NCBI GenBank assembly: GCA_020205615.1
Contig: CM035170.1
Span: 120,103,674 to 120,167,673 of the forward strand
DNA from: Panax quinquefolius
Taxonomy: Eukaryota; Streptophyta; Magnoliopsida; Apiales; Araliaceae
Direction of reading: 5' to 3'
Length of the DNA: 64,000 nucleotides
This document shows, piece by piece, positions 33,638 to 44,745 of this stretch. The position numbers were made by a program, and so were the translations under genes. The notes beneath the pieces are model-generated. The model was not told the DNA's origin. It searched no databases and was given only the letters and a program-made list of their open reading frames with translations. Position 1 is the stretch's first letter, and each line of letters opens with the position of its first letter.

Positions 33638-36319
33638 TAACGCCCCAAAAAATTAAGTATACGCCACCCATCTTGGGTCGCCACTTACATGGTACATAAA
33701 TTCAAATACAAACTTAATTATACATCCGTAGTGTAACATACAACAATACATAAATCGAGAGTTCTAATAGAATATTGTCATTTAGACAATATCCATACTC
33801 AAGGAGTCCTCATTACATTTATTATCACACTATTTAATGTAATAGTGAGGACTACTAATGCTATCTTCTTTGACCATCACTCTTTTCCCCGACTCGTCTC
33901 AAATTTATATTCTCATTTCAAGAAGATAAAGAAGTGAAAGAAAGGGTGAGCTCATCTAGCCCAAAGAAGAAATATTATAACTAAGATAATGCGAGAATAA
34001 ATTATCAATAGTCTTCAACAATGTTAAACCGATAAAATACAATAGACAACCAGCTTTAATCAAGTAATGTGAATATCGATCCATTAAAAGAGTCAAGAGA
34101 AAATAAAGTCTACTATCTTTTAGGTTTTAAAAGTTTTCATCAATTTTATCACTAAGACTCGGTTTAATGAATAAACTACAATATTTAATCATCCCTCGTA
34201 TTCACTCGGCCAAGGATTTTCATCAAATTATCAATGGTCACGATTATACCAATCACCCCCGTCATAATCATACCAAAACTATCCATCACCGCATTACATT
34301 CTGCCAATCGAGGACTTTTGTCACATCATTTATATCAAGCCACGATTATACCGAATGATCCTCGGTCATAATCATACTAAGTTCATCTATGCACGTAAGC
34401 CAAAGATAACATAATATAACACGAGGATGATGATGATGACATAATAATTCAATAAAACAAGTTCACGAATTAATTTATTCAGAACTAATAACGTCCAAAT
34501 TGTCAACACGATATCGCTTTGTAGAGTAAAATTCAAGAATGCTCGTAAAAATATTTTCATTAAAAATATCGGATGAAGCGCAAAAATATCAAGGATATTC
34601 CACTAAATTCATGGAGTATAAGTCAAAATTTTAACCAACCGAGTATAATAAATAATGAAATAACAAAAGAAATCACCACGCATGCAGAGATTGATGCATA
34701 AAGTTATTCCAATGTAATAATAAATACGTAATAATAAAACGGAACCAGTCCGGTGTAAAACACACGCATGTGATATTCCAATAGAATAATAAAGATGTAA
34801 TAATAAAGATTTTAACCAGTCCCCAGAAAGCCTGATGCAATGGATGTTCCAATCTAATAATAAAATAATAATAAATGAATGTCACCAAGTATAAGGGATT
34901 CCGTATATATCAAAGTTATTCCAATGTAATAAATAAGAATGGAATAATATAAGGATTTCACCAAGTATAGGTTATTCCGCATATACAAAGTCATGTATAG
35001 GGTATGCCACTTTTTACAAAGTTATTCCAATGTAATAATAAAGAATGGAATAATGTAAGTTCTCTTCATGAATAAAAAAAATAACACCCCTTACGAAAGA
35101 CAACAAATAATATTCCCTACCTGTAAGAAATTTGAATATTGAAAAGTGAAGTAGAAAATACTTTTGTTCTTTCTCTATAGTTTCTTCTCTCTGTAGTTTC
35201 AAAGAATTCCTAAGAAATAATGAAGGAATGAGCTTTTCTATTTATAGAAAAAGCGAGGCGGCTTTGAGTCTTAACGAAGGGTCAAAATGACTTCTTGTAA
35301 TATCAAGAGACAACTACTATTCATGCAAGGGGGTAATTAACCTCGAACAATCAAGAGGCGCTTAACTCTTGGTAATAATATCAAGGACAACTACTATTCA
35401 TGAAAGGGGTAATTACTATCGACGGTAAGGTAATTACTATCGACGGTGTAATTACTATTCAAGAAGGTAATTACTATCGATTTAAGGTAAATACTATCGA
35501 CGAAGGTAATTACTATTCACAAAGGTAATTACTTATTCACAAAGGTAATTACTATCGACGAAGGTAAATACTATCGATTTAAGGTAATTACTTATTCACA
35601 AAGGTAATTACTATTCACAAAGGTAATTACTATCGACGAAGGGACTCTTAGATGATGACATATACATTCCCCATAAAATAATCAAACTTACCACAAACGC
35701 CCTCATAATGCACTTTTATATACATCAAGGATTGAATAAATATTACCACAAATCATTTTATTTTTAATCAACACATATTTAATCTTTCAACAATTATTAA
35801 TCATTTATAACTTGTCGCCTCAATTAATAATTTAATACTATAACATATTATACGTATGATACTTAACAATAATTGAATTAATAATATAAGAGATATGATG
35901 CAGCAATTATCAGAAGAATAATCGAAAGCATAAATTGTGTGACTTCTCACGTAAAGATCAATAATCAATATCGTGTGCTATTATACAACTACGCCAGACA
36001 TCGTCAGCATTTTTTTCTAACGGGTAGTTCAACAGCTTTTGACTTGAATACCTCCTCCGCCGTTATTTTTATAGAAAAATAATTTTGTCGCTTTCTAACT
36101 ACGACAATACTTCCGCCAGGGTCCACTAATGATTGAAAATGCCGCATTTAATATTCCCCAACAAAAAGAATATTCCCAACCAAACGAATATTTTATAACA
36201 ACTTGCTTACTTTGCAAAATTTATAAATATTACCCACAACTATAACATTATATCAAATTTATTCCATAATATTCAAAAATAATATTTATAAAAAATTCAT
36301 CTTTATTTATAAAAATTTG
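33638..36319 (-). repeat. 5' LTR of Gypsy element 3
   Basis: About 2.68 kb. The inner end reads TAACGCCCC and pairs with the primer-binding site. The outer part parallels 28249-30010 up to TTTATTTATAAAA. The terminal TGTAAGACCCC expected at the outer end is replaced at about 36315 by TTTGAGACAACTT, so the last 10-15 bp are lost or mutated and no target duplication can be read. TATA-like TATTTATA occurs near 35238-35246. Confidence 0.82.
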
Positions 36320-38503
36320 AGACAACTTATGACTTAATTATAACAAAAACTTTATGTGGACATAAAAATTTAATATAAAAATTGAATATGAGTATATTTA
36401 AATTTTATTTAATTAGATTTTGATCCTTAATGATGGGTAAAAATATAAATAGGTAAAGTTCAAATATACTCGTGTCCAATTTTCATGTCCACGTAGAACA
36501 TACCCAGTGTCATTGTGAACTGCTTAGAACAGGCCCACTCACAAATTTTATACTCTTTTTATTTTATAAAAAGTCATGTGTATAATTTGCAAATAGGATA
36601 TATATTTTTGTTAAATGTATATCCCTTATGACAATGAAATTATAATCATAAATTTAAGGATATTATGCTATTTTAAATAATTATTATTAAAAAGTAAATT
36701 TTTCTATTAACAAAAATATTAAGGATAAAAATGACATGTTCATCCTATTTAGTTCAAAGAAGTTTGTCGATTAGCATATTCCACCAAATTAATATAATTA
36801 ATCATTTTGTACACATGCTACTCTTGTGATTTAAAATAATTATTTATCAAAGTAAAAAGTTATTGAAGAAAAAATTAAGGTAGAAAAATTAGAAATAATG
36901 TAAATATTAGGAAAATATATGTGGGAGGAAAAATTAAAAGATTAAAGGGTGAAAAGTAAAATACAAATACAAAACAAAAACCTACCAAATAAGAACAACA
37001 AAATTAACTACCGTATATGTCGTAAAATAGTCTCTTCGTCCAACTTTAAGATTAATAACTAACTAAACAAAATATTAAAATTTTGAAATCAATATGTTGA
37101 ATTGGATAGTATATTTAATGTATATTCTTATGATAATACTTTTTTTACTTATACGTAATAATTTAAGAATAAACTTTTATTCTACTATAAAAGTCAATTA
37201 AAACAAAATAAAACTAGACAAAGAAGTAATTAAAATTTAAAAACTTACCCAAAGTAAATTATATACTAATGACATACACGCGTTGCGTGCATAATAACCG
37301 TAATGATATAGAGTAATTGAAGTTTTATTAAAGTTGGTGAATACAATAAAAAAAAAAAAAAAAGAAGCAGCAAAATAGATCTGTGTTGGAACAACGGTTA
37401 TATGTTCTCCACTCATCCTTTAGAGATTAGAAGCCGCCGACACATATCTTTTAGTACTATATAAGTTCCTTCAACCAATCGGCCAAACAAGGCTTGATTT
37501 CTTTTCTATATAAATTTCTACAGCAATTTATATAGAAAAGGAATTTCGTTTCTAATTTGGAAACGGCTGCTATTTTTTCCGTGGTTGAGTCGGAATTATT
37601 TTAGGGTTTATACATACTAAGGTCCAGTGCTAGAGTTAAATACCTATGGTTTTAAGGGAAAGAAACTTCGAGTTTGCTGTGCAGGATCACAAAAGCTTGG
37701 TAAGTTCATACAAGTATATTTTAATCCATCTTGGGACAATGTATGCATCTATAAGAATTGTGTTTGGTACTCTTTTTGTTTTGCCGTCTTTTTTCTTTAC
37801 TGTCTTTCGAATTTAGTGAGTTTGTCTCATGAAGACTTATTTCTTACAACAATTTGTACGGTGGACAAAATTAGAGAACCTAATATAGAATTTCGATTTT
37901 ATTTTTAGTGGTTTATTAAGGTCTAGCGCGAGAGATTAAAAACCGTATTCCTCAAGGGAAAGAAGCTTCAAGTTTGCTCCTCAAGGGAAAGAAGCTTCAA
38001 GTTTGCTGCGAAGGATCACCGGTAAAAAGCTTGGTAAGTTCGTACAAGTATATATTAACTAGTTTTTTTTCTCTTTCGATCGATCTTGTGTTGTATGCAT
38101 TTGTAAACATTTATGCTTGATACTCTTGTTTTGACCTTTCAACTCTTCGTTTAGTAAACAATTTAAATTTAACTGGGTGTGGGGTAGCTTTTCTTAGGCT
38201 TAATTAGTTCGGGTGGGAATCAAGCCTAGTTGAGATTTTATTGAGCTCAATTGATTAATTGTTGATTTTCTTAACTACAAAATAAAATATGTTCATTTGT
38301 TTAACAAAATAAAATTTTATTTAAGGTACATTATTTAATTGTTAAAATTAATTATTTTATGCAATATTAAATAAAAAATAATTCAATAAAAATTTATAGT
38401 CTCGCCGACCTTCGTTGGACCTTGTTCGCCAACTACCCCTTGAGCTAAAAAAACTCAATTCCTGCTTGTTGTAAAGATGACCAGGACACGATTGCTCAGG
38501 TTC
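36320..38503. other. AT-rich spacer with a duplicated exon-like block
   Basis: No intact gene. At 37620-37720 and 37917-38060 two similar blocks read AAGGTC(C/T)AG...GGGAAAGAAGCTTCAAGTTTGCTG...GGATCAC...AAAAGCTTGGTAAGTTC(A/G)TACAAGTATAT. Both end in a good splice-donor sequence (G|GTAAGTTC). The second block has an internal 28-bp duplication. They look like duplicated 5' exons or leader sequence cut off from their gene. A 93-codon frame at 37627-37908 spans the first block but is unrecognised. Confidence 0.45.
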
Positions 38504-38689
38504 TTTTTTATTTGGCAAAACTAAGTTTTTCACCACTATACTTGGCAAGTTTTACGCAATACACTATGGAACTTTTATTTTTTTTAGTTACTTCAGTAAA
38601 CTAATTAAAATAATAAAATTGGGTCATTCTGTTAAATTGATTGAACGACGGCTAAATCTTTTTTTCGTGGATTTGTAAAAGAAAAGAAA

Positions 38690-39490
38690 AGGACGTGGCT
38701 TGGAACTACTCTCTCACCTCCTCCCCTATTCTCTCGCAATCAAATCCTTCACCAGCTGCTGGCAAGTCCATCGATCAAAGCTCGTCTCCCTCAAATCCTC
38801 AATTTCTGAAATCTCTGATTCCCTTCACTAGTCTGAAAACCCCTCTTACAAACCCTACTCCCCAACCTCCACACCACCCTCCGCCGCATTCAAATCCTCT
38901 CCGACCAATGTGTCGACCCTTTTTCTGTCGACAAACTCCTCATGCAGAGTGACCTCGACATGGCCACGGATGGCTCTCCAAACAGATTCACGACATCGAT
39001 TTGCTACTCGGATCCGTCGTCGTCCAACGCCATCGTATTGTCCCAACCGAGCTCGAGCTCCGAAGAAGAGGACTTGGGCTTCTTCATTCGCAACCAGATT
39101 ATAGATCAGAAGCATTGAATTCAAGAAAAAAGCCATGGAGTCCCTCCTTCAACTCCTCACAAACGCTGAAACAGCCCCAAATTTGGTTGCCAAGAAGGAA
39201 ACATCTACTATCTAATTCACCTCCTTGATCTCAATGCTCATCTTTCCCTCCGGGAATAGGCAGTTTCAGCTGTGGCCATTCTCGCTTCTGCTACTGATCA
39301 ATCGAGAAAATGCATATTTGAAGAAGGCGTGTATTAGGTCCTTTATTACGAATTATCGTATTAGGTCCTTTATTACGAATTATCGAATCAAACTCACAAG
39401 CTTTGAAGGAAAAAGGAACTAATGGCGGTGGATCAATTACAGCCGGTCCCAATATTGCTTGGGCAATCTCTGCATACGGAGGCGTCTCCA
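38690..39490 (+). pseudogene. captured fragment of an ARM-repeat protein gene
   Basis: Readable pieces in shifting + frames include LLMQSDLDMAT, SNAIVLSQPS, EEDLGFFIRNQI, GNIYYLIHLLDLNAHLSLRE, AVSAVAILASATDQSRKCIF and later PNIAWAISAYGGVST. This order and wording match plant U-box-like/ARM-repeat proteins, in which Ala-Val-(S/A)-x-(V/L) helices repeat every about 42 residues. At least three frameshifts or stops (for example stop after NQIIDQKH near 39118 and a 22-bp direct duplication GTATTAGGTCCTTTATTACG near 39330-39372) abolish the product. It lies wholly inside the MULE TIRs, so it is a transduplicated copy. Confidence 0.75.
39330..39384. repeat. short direct duplication inside the ARM fragment
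   Basis: GTATTAGGTCCTTTATTACGAATTATC appears twice in immediate succession. In a related intact gene this stretch would be read once, so it is a local replication slip that adds to the frame damage. Confidence 0.75.
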
Positions 39491-39709
39491 CGTATGATAG
39501 ACCCCCTCTAAGTGACATTTTTTCTTTTCTTTTTTCAAATCTCGTAGGAAAATATTTAACAGCCATTCAATCAATTTAACAGAATGACCCAATTTTTCTA
39601 TTTTAATTAGTTTATTGGGGTAATTAAAAATATTAAAAGTTCAATAGTGTATTAAATAAAACTTGCCAAGTATAGTGGTGTGAAAAACTTAGTTTTACCT
39701 TTTTTATTT

Positions 39710-40095
39710 ATGTACCTTTCTCTCTCCTATTTTTTCTAATAATAAAAAATGAGTTTGATTTCATTTCATGTTTATTTGTTACTTATGATTTTGGCAAAGT
39801 GTTTTAGTTGCTAATCTAATTAATGGGTTCTTCTTTTTAAGAAATGTTGTGCCTAGTTGCTTATAGTTTCATTTCAAGCTTATTTGTTTGGATTTTATTG
39901 AAGTGTTTTTATTTGGTAATCTAATTAGTGGGTTATCTTTAGCTATAGAGTTTTTATATTGATTGGTAAAATTGTTAATTCTCGAAGCTTGTACTTGGAT
40001 AGTTAATTTTCAATCCAAATGGTTAAAATTTGATAGTTTTGAATATTTTAGCTTTATATTTGTTTATGTTTTGTGCTGTCTTTGGAAATTGTTAT
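39710..40095. other. AT-rich spacer
   Basis: Sequence rich in TTT/ATT with partial repeats (TTTCATTTCATGTTTATTTGTT and TTTCATTTCAAGCTTATTTGTT; GGTAATCTAATTAGTGGGTT and GCTAATCTAATTAATGGGTT), indicating an old duplication of about 110 bp (39750-39840 and 39850-39935). No gene. Confidence 0.5.
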
Positions 40096-40099
40096 ATTA

Positions 40100-40560
40100 A
40101 TCTGATGTTACCCCATCTACCCTTTGTTGGCCGCCTACTCTCGTAGGCCCTCATCTACTGCCTACTATTGCAGGCCCTTGTCTGCTGCTTACCCCTCGAT
40201 TGCCGTTATCTCGATCGCCACCTACCCCTTGATTGTCGCCTACCCCTCGTAAGCCCTCATTCGCCGCCTAGGCCTACCCTCGTTCATCATCTAACCCTCG
40301 TAGGCCCTCATTCGTCGCTTATCCATCGAACACCATCTTTGGCCGCCAACTCCTTTGGGTCATCGTTCGTCGCTAACCTCTCTGAAAGCCATCGTTTGTC
40401 ATCTACCCTTTGTAGGTTGTCGTTTGCTACCTATTGCTCGTACGAGCCCTTGTCGGTTGCCTATTGCTCGTAGGATCCTTTGTCGACCGCTTACCGTTTG
40501 TAACCAACCTTCGTCGATCGCCTACCCCTTGTAGGTCTTCGTTATATTCGTAGATTCGTA
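40100..40560. repeat. GC-rich degenerate minisatellite, block 1 (unit about 28 bp)
   Basis: Units resemble CCTACCCCTCGTAGGCCCTCGTTCGCCG, with variants TTTGTAGG, CGTTTGTC and CGATCG. About 16 units occur. G+C is strikingly higher than in neighbouring DNA. An open frame here (40168-40473) is a by-product of the repeat. Confidence 0.85.
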
Positions 40561-40562
40561 GT

Positions 40563-40612
40563 CGTAACAAATACGAATAAATATATATATGTATTTATTC
40601 GTATTTGTTTTG
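40563..40612. repeat. palindrome around ACAAATACGAATAAATA
   Basis: ACAAATACGAATAAATA, a short ATATAT centre and TATTTATTCGTATTTGT form an almost perfect hairpin of about 17-18 bp per arm. It marks the point where the minisatellite stops. Confidence 0.8.
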
Positions 40613-41001
40613 TACAATATAGTACATATAAATTTATCAAATATTTGCATATCCGTATTCACATCCGTTCAAAATAAAATTTTAAAATTTTCAGTTTCTT
40701 TTAATTCTTACACAATGTTAAATTTTAATATGAATAGGCCATATTCCACTTCGGTGATCCACCTTTCAATTTTGTCAATTAGATGATTAAACTATCAATT
40801 TTTTTCAATTGCAACAAATTGAACATGTCACGTCAGAAATTGTTGACGTGGCTAATTGTGTGGGGCCTTAAGAAGTTGGTGTGGCAAAAAAAATAATTTT
40901 TTATTCATAAAATAAATAAATCTAATTTAATATAGGGCAAAATGGTCAGAACACAAATTAACATAACAAATTAAATAAAATATATCCTTGTATCTCTCTT
41001 C

Positions 41002-41700
41002 CTAATTTTCTCTCTCCCAAAGCCTATTTCCACCACCTTCAATTTTTGTTATAATTCCTCTCCCTGAATCCTCGACTTTATCCATATAATTCCTCCTATA
41101 CGACTCTTCTTCACATACATTACTTTCTCTCTCATCCTCCACCCTAGACCACACCTCCAATTCACCTTCTCCCCCCCCTACAAAAACTTGCTTCTTGTAA
41201 CAATTTATTACACTGCTGACCCTTCCACCAATATTCCTCATACTGGGATTTTTACCTTTCAGATATAACCACGGATCATCGCTCAATTTTCGCCATTGCC
41301 AAATCTCCAGATTGGGAACAGACCTTAAAAAGAGTAGAGCCATCTATGTCGACAGCCACATCAGCGAACCAATCCCCATACTTGCTACTTCGTCCCGACC
41401 CAGGCTCATTGGTCTCCCCAAATAACTTTCCCCGACCTAGTGTCCTATAACCGGGATGTAACCGGAGCATTCGAACGCTCCGTAAGTGATGGAGTCTAGC
41501 CGACGAAGCAAGTTGAGCTCATGCGAGATATGTCAATTTTCCCAAGTGGCCGTGGTCTTTGATGAATTTCCATTTTGATTTTACTATTTCCGACGCAAAC
41601 TTTTGAAAGCGTTGATTTGTCTATTAAGAGGACACAATTCTCCCATGGCGACAATCGAATGATGCAAATCTTGAGTCGATGAGTCTGCAATGGCGCCTTC
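41002..41700 (-). pseudogene. captured fragment of a BTB/POZ (KCTD-like, At5g41330-type) gene, copy 1
   Basis: On the - strand frames give [77 protein letters not shown] and NYMDKVEDSGRGIITKIEGG. This succession matches the C-terminal half of plant BTB/POZ proteins with WD-like repeats (GSGR..GDWFADV, VC..SGDL, KQVF..GGLEVWS, DKVED...I..IEGGG). Frames change at about 41276 and 41470-41500 and the BTB domain itself is not visible, so it is a non-functional fragment inside the MULE TIRs. Confidence 0.72.
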
Positions 41701-42174
41701 TCGTGCCTTTATAGATTCGTGGATCGAGATGTGTCCGGCCCACTCACCGAACCGACTCGACGACCATTTGCGAAGTTGTAATCGAGTCCCAAGTCTATGC
41801 TCTGAACCAATGGCGATGCGATTTCCTAGAATACATCGGATCGAGGTAATGTAATCGAGGTGGGAGAGAAAGAGGGTTTTGGGAGAGAGGGATATGTTTT
41901 ATGTTAATTTGTTATGTTAATTTGTGTTTTGACCATTTTGCCCTATATTAAATTAGATTTATTTATTTTATGATTAAAAATTATTTTTATGCCACATTAA
42001 TTAGTCACGTCGCAATTTACGACGTGACATGTTCAATTTGTTGCAATTGAAAAATTGATAGTTTAATCATCTAATTGACAAAATTGAAAGGTGGATCACC
42101 GAAGTGGAATATGACCTATTTTAACATAAATTAACATAACAAATTAAATAAAATATATCCTTGTATCTCTCTTC

Positions 42175-42870
42175 CTAATTTTCTCTCTCCCAAAGCCTAT
42201 TTCCACCACCTTCAATTTTTGTTATAATTCCTCTCCCTGAATCCTCGACTTTATCCATATAATTCCTCCTATACGACTCTTCTTCACATACATTACTTTC
42301 TCTCTCATCCTCCACCCTAGACCACACCTCCAATTCACCTTCTCCCCCCCCTACAAAAACTTGCTTCTTGTAACAATTTATTACATCACGAATTCTTCCA
42401 CCAATATTCCTCATATGATTTTTACCTTTCGGATATAACCACGGATCATCGCTCAATTTTCGCCATCGCGAAATCTCCAGATTGGGAAATGGACCTTAAA
42501 AAGAGTAGAGCCATCTATGTCGTGACCACATCAACAACCAATCCCCATACTTCATACTTCGTCCAATCCAGCTCTCGTTGGTCTCCCAAATAACTTTCCC
42601 CGACCTAGTGTCCTATAATCCTTGGGATGTAATTAGAGCATTGAACGCTCCGTAGTAGTGATGGAGCTCAGCCGACGAAGCAAGTTGAGCTCATGCAGAT
42701 ATGTCAATTTTCCCCAACCGTGGTCTTTGATGAATTTCCATTTTGACTGGCCTATTTCCGCATGCAACTTTGAAGCGTTGATTTGTTTATTAAGAGGACA
42801 CAATTCTCCCTATGGCGACAATCGAATGATGTGAATCTTCGAGTCGTTTGAGTCTGCAATGGCGCCGACT
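42175..42870 (-). pseudogene. captured BTB/POZ gene fragment, copy 2
   Basis: Second copy of the same cargo. The 93-codon frame 42175-42456 repeats DDPWLYPKGKN, NCYKKQVFVGGGEGELEVWS and KVEDSGRGIITKIEGG, with a few substitutions and small indels relative to copy 1. Both copies have independent damage, for example in the stretch corresponding to 41380-41470 against 42560-42650, so the duplication is not very recent or the assembly differs slightly. Confidence 0.72.
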
Positions 42871-43499
42871 CGTGCCTTATAGATTCGTGGATCGAGACGA
42901 GTCCGCCCACTCAAATTTGACCGACTCGACGACCATTTGTGAAGTTGTAGAATGAGTCCAAGTCTATGCTCAACGAACAATGGCGATTTCCTGAGAATAC
43001 ATCGGATCGAGGTAATGTAATCGAGGTGGGAGAGAAAGAGGGTTTTGGGAGAGAGGGATATGTTTTATGTTAATTTGTTATGTTAATTTGTGTTTTGACC
43101 ATTTTGCCCTATATTAAATTAGATTTATTTATTTTATGATTAAAAAATTATTTTTTATGCCACACAATTAGTCACGTCAGTAATTTCTGACGTGACATGT
43201 TCAATTTGTTGCAATTGAAAAATTGATAGTTTAATCATCTAATTGACAAAATTGAAAGGTGGATCACCGAAGTGGAATATGACCTATAGTTTAGGGTACT
43301 AATTCATATTTAAGCCTTAAATTAATAACCAAAAACATATTTACTTAATCAAGTAATAATTAGAAATGATGCAACAATCAACCAAATAAAATAATAAAAC
43401 TTGATATAATTTTCCTATGTAATTTTATTTATGTCGCATAACATAAAATATCCAAATTTATGTTAGTACTTTGTTATATTATATACCAATATTTTGAGA

Positions 43500-43500
43500 G

Positions 43501-43548
<48 letters not shown>

Positions 43549-43550
43549 GT
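43500..43550. repeat. (AT)n microsatellite
   Basis: About 48 bp of uninterrupted AT dinucleotides. Confidence 0.9.
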
Positions 43551-43693
43551 ATCCCGCTTTGGACGTACACGAATACATATAATATTGACACAGATACAAA
43601 TAATATCCGTGACGCGAATACGAATATGAATTTTCGGAGCACATTCGGATAATTCAGACTTCATTTATAGCCTTACTTTGTAGGCCCTCGATT

Positions 43694-43924
43694 TTGCACT
43701 TCTCGACAAATATAATCTGTTTCGTTATTCTAAGTGGTTATTCTATTTGGGGTAATGAAGAACTTGTTATTCTTAACACTTGGGCTCAAGAATTCTTATA
43801 TAACTTAAGTGACACAATAAAAGTTTTTTCTATTCTTTTATTAATTGATTTATGTATCGGATTCCATTCGCCCCCATGGTTGGGAACTAATTATTGGCTG
43901 GAAATAGAGACAAAACCATTATGA
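43694..43924 (+). pseudogene. cemA: plastid cemA fragment in nuclear DNA
   Basis: The open 76-residue frame includes [37 protein letters not shown] and LCIGFHS. These match the middle of the plastid inner-envelope protein CemA (FSTNIICLAILSGYSI...[22 protein letters not shown]). Normal CemA is about 230 residues with several membrane helices, so only about a third is present and no start region is included. Downstream of GFHS the sequence departs from CemA. It is a transferred organelle fragment, not a gene. Confidence 0.85.
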
Positions 43925-44195
43925 TTTTCTTGTTCCTGAAAAGATTTTCTAGAACAGTCTATAAACCAGATTTCGTCGTCGTAGACCGTGACGAATTCAT
44001 CCAATCTAAATAATGCCCAAGAACATCGTTCATCAGCCGCATAAAGGTTGTGGCTCCACTCCAACCGACGTCCTCTTGGGGACTTTTCGTTCCGGCCGTG
44101 TTCTGCGCTTGTGAACCAAGACGATTCTCTTTCTTTCAAAACTTTCCATATTCATTAGGGCCATTTCTGATGATTGAACCTTTCCTGAGTCATTG
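43925..44195. other. organelle-like sequence, not identified
   Basis: Between the cemA and nad5 fragments. The - strand frame (43891-44139) with SPRGRRLEWSHNLYAADERC and TVYDDEIWFID is not recognised. GC content and wording (repeated CCGACGTCC, TCCAACCGACG) resemble plant mitochondrial intergenic DNA. This is inference from the neighbours. Confidence 0.4.
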
Positions 44196-44199
44196 AAAA

Positions 44200-44276
44200 T
44201 GCCAGCTGTTACCATAGTAGTTGCATGAATCAAAGCGGATACTGGAGTGGTGTCCCTCCATTGCATCGGGTGACCA
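44200..44276 (-). pseudogene. nad5: mitochondrial nad5 fragment
   Basis: The - strand reads [24 protein letters not shown], corresponding to the [22 protein letters not shown](V/I)F core of NADH dehydrogenase subunit 5. The wording [13 protein letters not shown] fits mitochondrial Nad5 better than plastid NdhF (PISALIHA..MVAAG). Only about 25 codons are present, fused directly to a ycf1 fragment. Confidence 0.7.
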
Positions 44277-44295
44277 AGTATGCAATCATAGGATC

Positions 44296-44462
44296 CATGA
44301 ATAAAATGCGACCAATTAACCACCAATCAACAAAACTGTTTGTTACAAATAACATCTTGTTGTTGCATCGAAACATATAAATGTTAACTAATCTGGCTAA
44401 CATTGAACTTAGCAAAATGAAATGGTTTAATAATTGAAAAATGAGATTATTCAGGAATACGT
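44296..44462 (-). pseudogene. ycf1: plastid ycf1 fragment
   Basis: The - strand frame contains [39 protein letters not shown] and [14 protein letters not shown]. This matches the N-terminal membrane region of Ycf1/Tic214 ([10 protein letters not shown](F/L)[23 protein letters not shown]). The normal protein has well over 1500 residues; only about 55 are here. The sequence then runs straight into the nad5 fragment in the same frame. Confidence 0.85.
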
Positions 44463-44667
44463 CTGACGAATCATATAGTTTTATGATTTCATCGACTAAT
44501 AAGGTTATCAAATGAATTGTAATTACAATTGAAACGATTGAAAACGAAATATGAGTTAATATGTGCTCTTAAGTTGAAAATATCATAATAAATGTTAAAA
44601 AGGAGGAATCCTGAAATAGAAATAAGAAATGGAATTCATTATATTGTAGCTCTTTTACAAGATGGTC

Positions 44668-44745
44668 TGCCGCCATTCGGACTCAAATCGAGATGCTCTA
44701 GCACTGCTTCCTAAGAGTAGTGTCTACCGATTTCACCATAGCAGC
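44668..44745 (-). pseudogene. trnL-UAG: plastid-type tRNA-Leu(UAG) copy
   Basis: In inverse this is 78 nt very close to plastid trnL-UAG. It retains the D-arm GGTGAAAT(C)GGTAGACAC, the anticodon arm around CTCTTAGGAAGCAG (anticodon TAG), the extra arm TGCTAGAGCATCTCG and the T-arm GAGTCCGAA. It has two deletions (one in the D-arm/ACACGC part and one in the 3' acceptor) and mismatches in the acceptor stem (GCTGCTATGG against CGGCA), so it is probably not a working tRNA. It is in the organelle-DNA mosaic. Confidence 0.82.

Larger units (their letters stand above)
38514..39699. mobile_element. Pack-MULE-like element carrying an ARM-repeat gene fragment
   Basis: Terminal inverted repeats of about 137 bp (38514-38650 and 39563-39699) start GGCAAAACTAAGTTTTTCAC and GGTAAAACTAAGTTTTTCAC. 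A 10-bp direct duplication TTTTTTATTT flanks the element (38504-38513 and 39700-39709). Long TIRs with a 9-10-bp target duplication are diagnostic of Mutator-like elements. There is no transposase inside; instead the interior holds a degenerate host-gene fragment, the definition of a Pack-MULE. Confidence 0.9.
40735..43286. mobile_element. MULE-like element with internal 1.16-kb tandem duplication, carrying a BTB/POZ gene fragment
   Basis: The left terminus TAGGCCATATTCCACTTCGG (40735) is inverted at 43286 and again, internally, at 42118. The inverted arms extend about 240 bp (40735-40990 against 41885-42118 and 43050-43286). The segment 40955-42118 is repeated as 42128-43286, so the layout is TIR, cargo, TIR, cargo, TIR. 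No convincing target duplication flanks the outer ends. There is no transposase; the cargo is a host-gene fragment. Confidence 0.8.

Noticed and set aside
38695..38952. A functional 85-codon gene
   Set aside because: It is an out-of-frame reading of the ARM-gene fragment within the Pack-MULE.
43694..43924. A functional cemA gene
   Set aside because: Only the middle third of the protein is present and it sits among unrelated organelle fragments in nuclear repeats.
44668..44745. A working tRNA-Leu gene
   Set aside because: The acceptor stem is mismatched and bases are missing from the D-arm side; context is organelle-derived debris.
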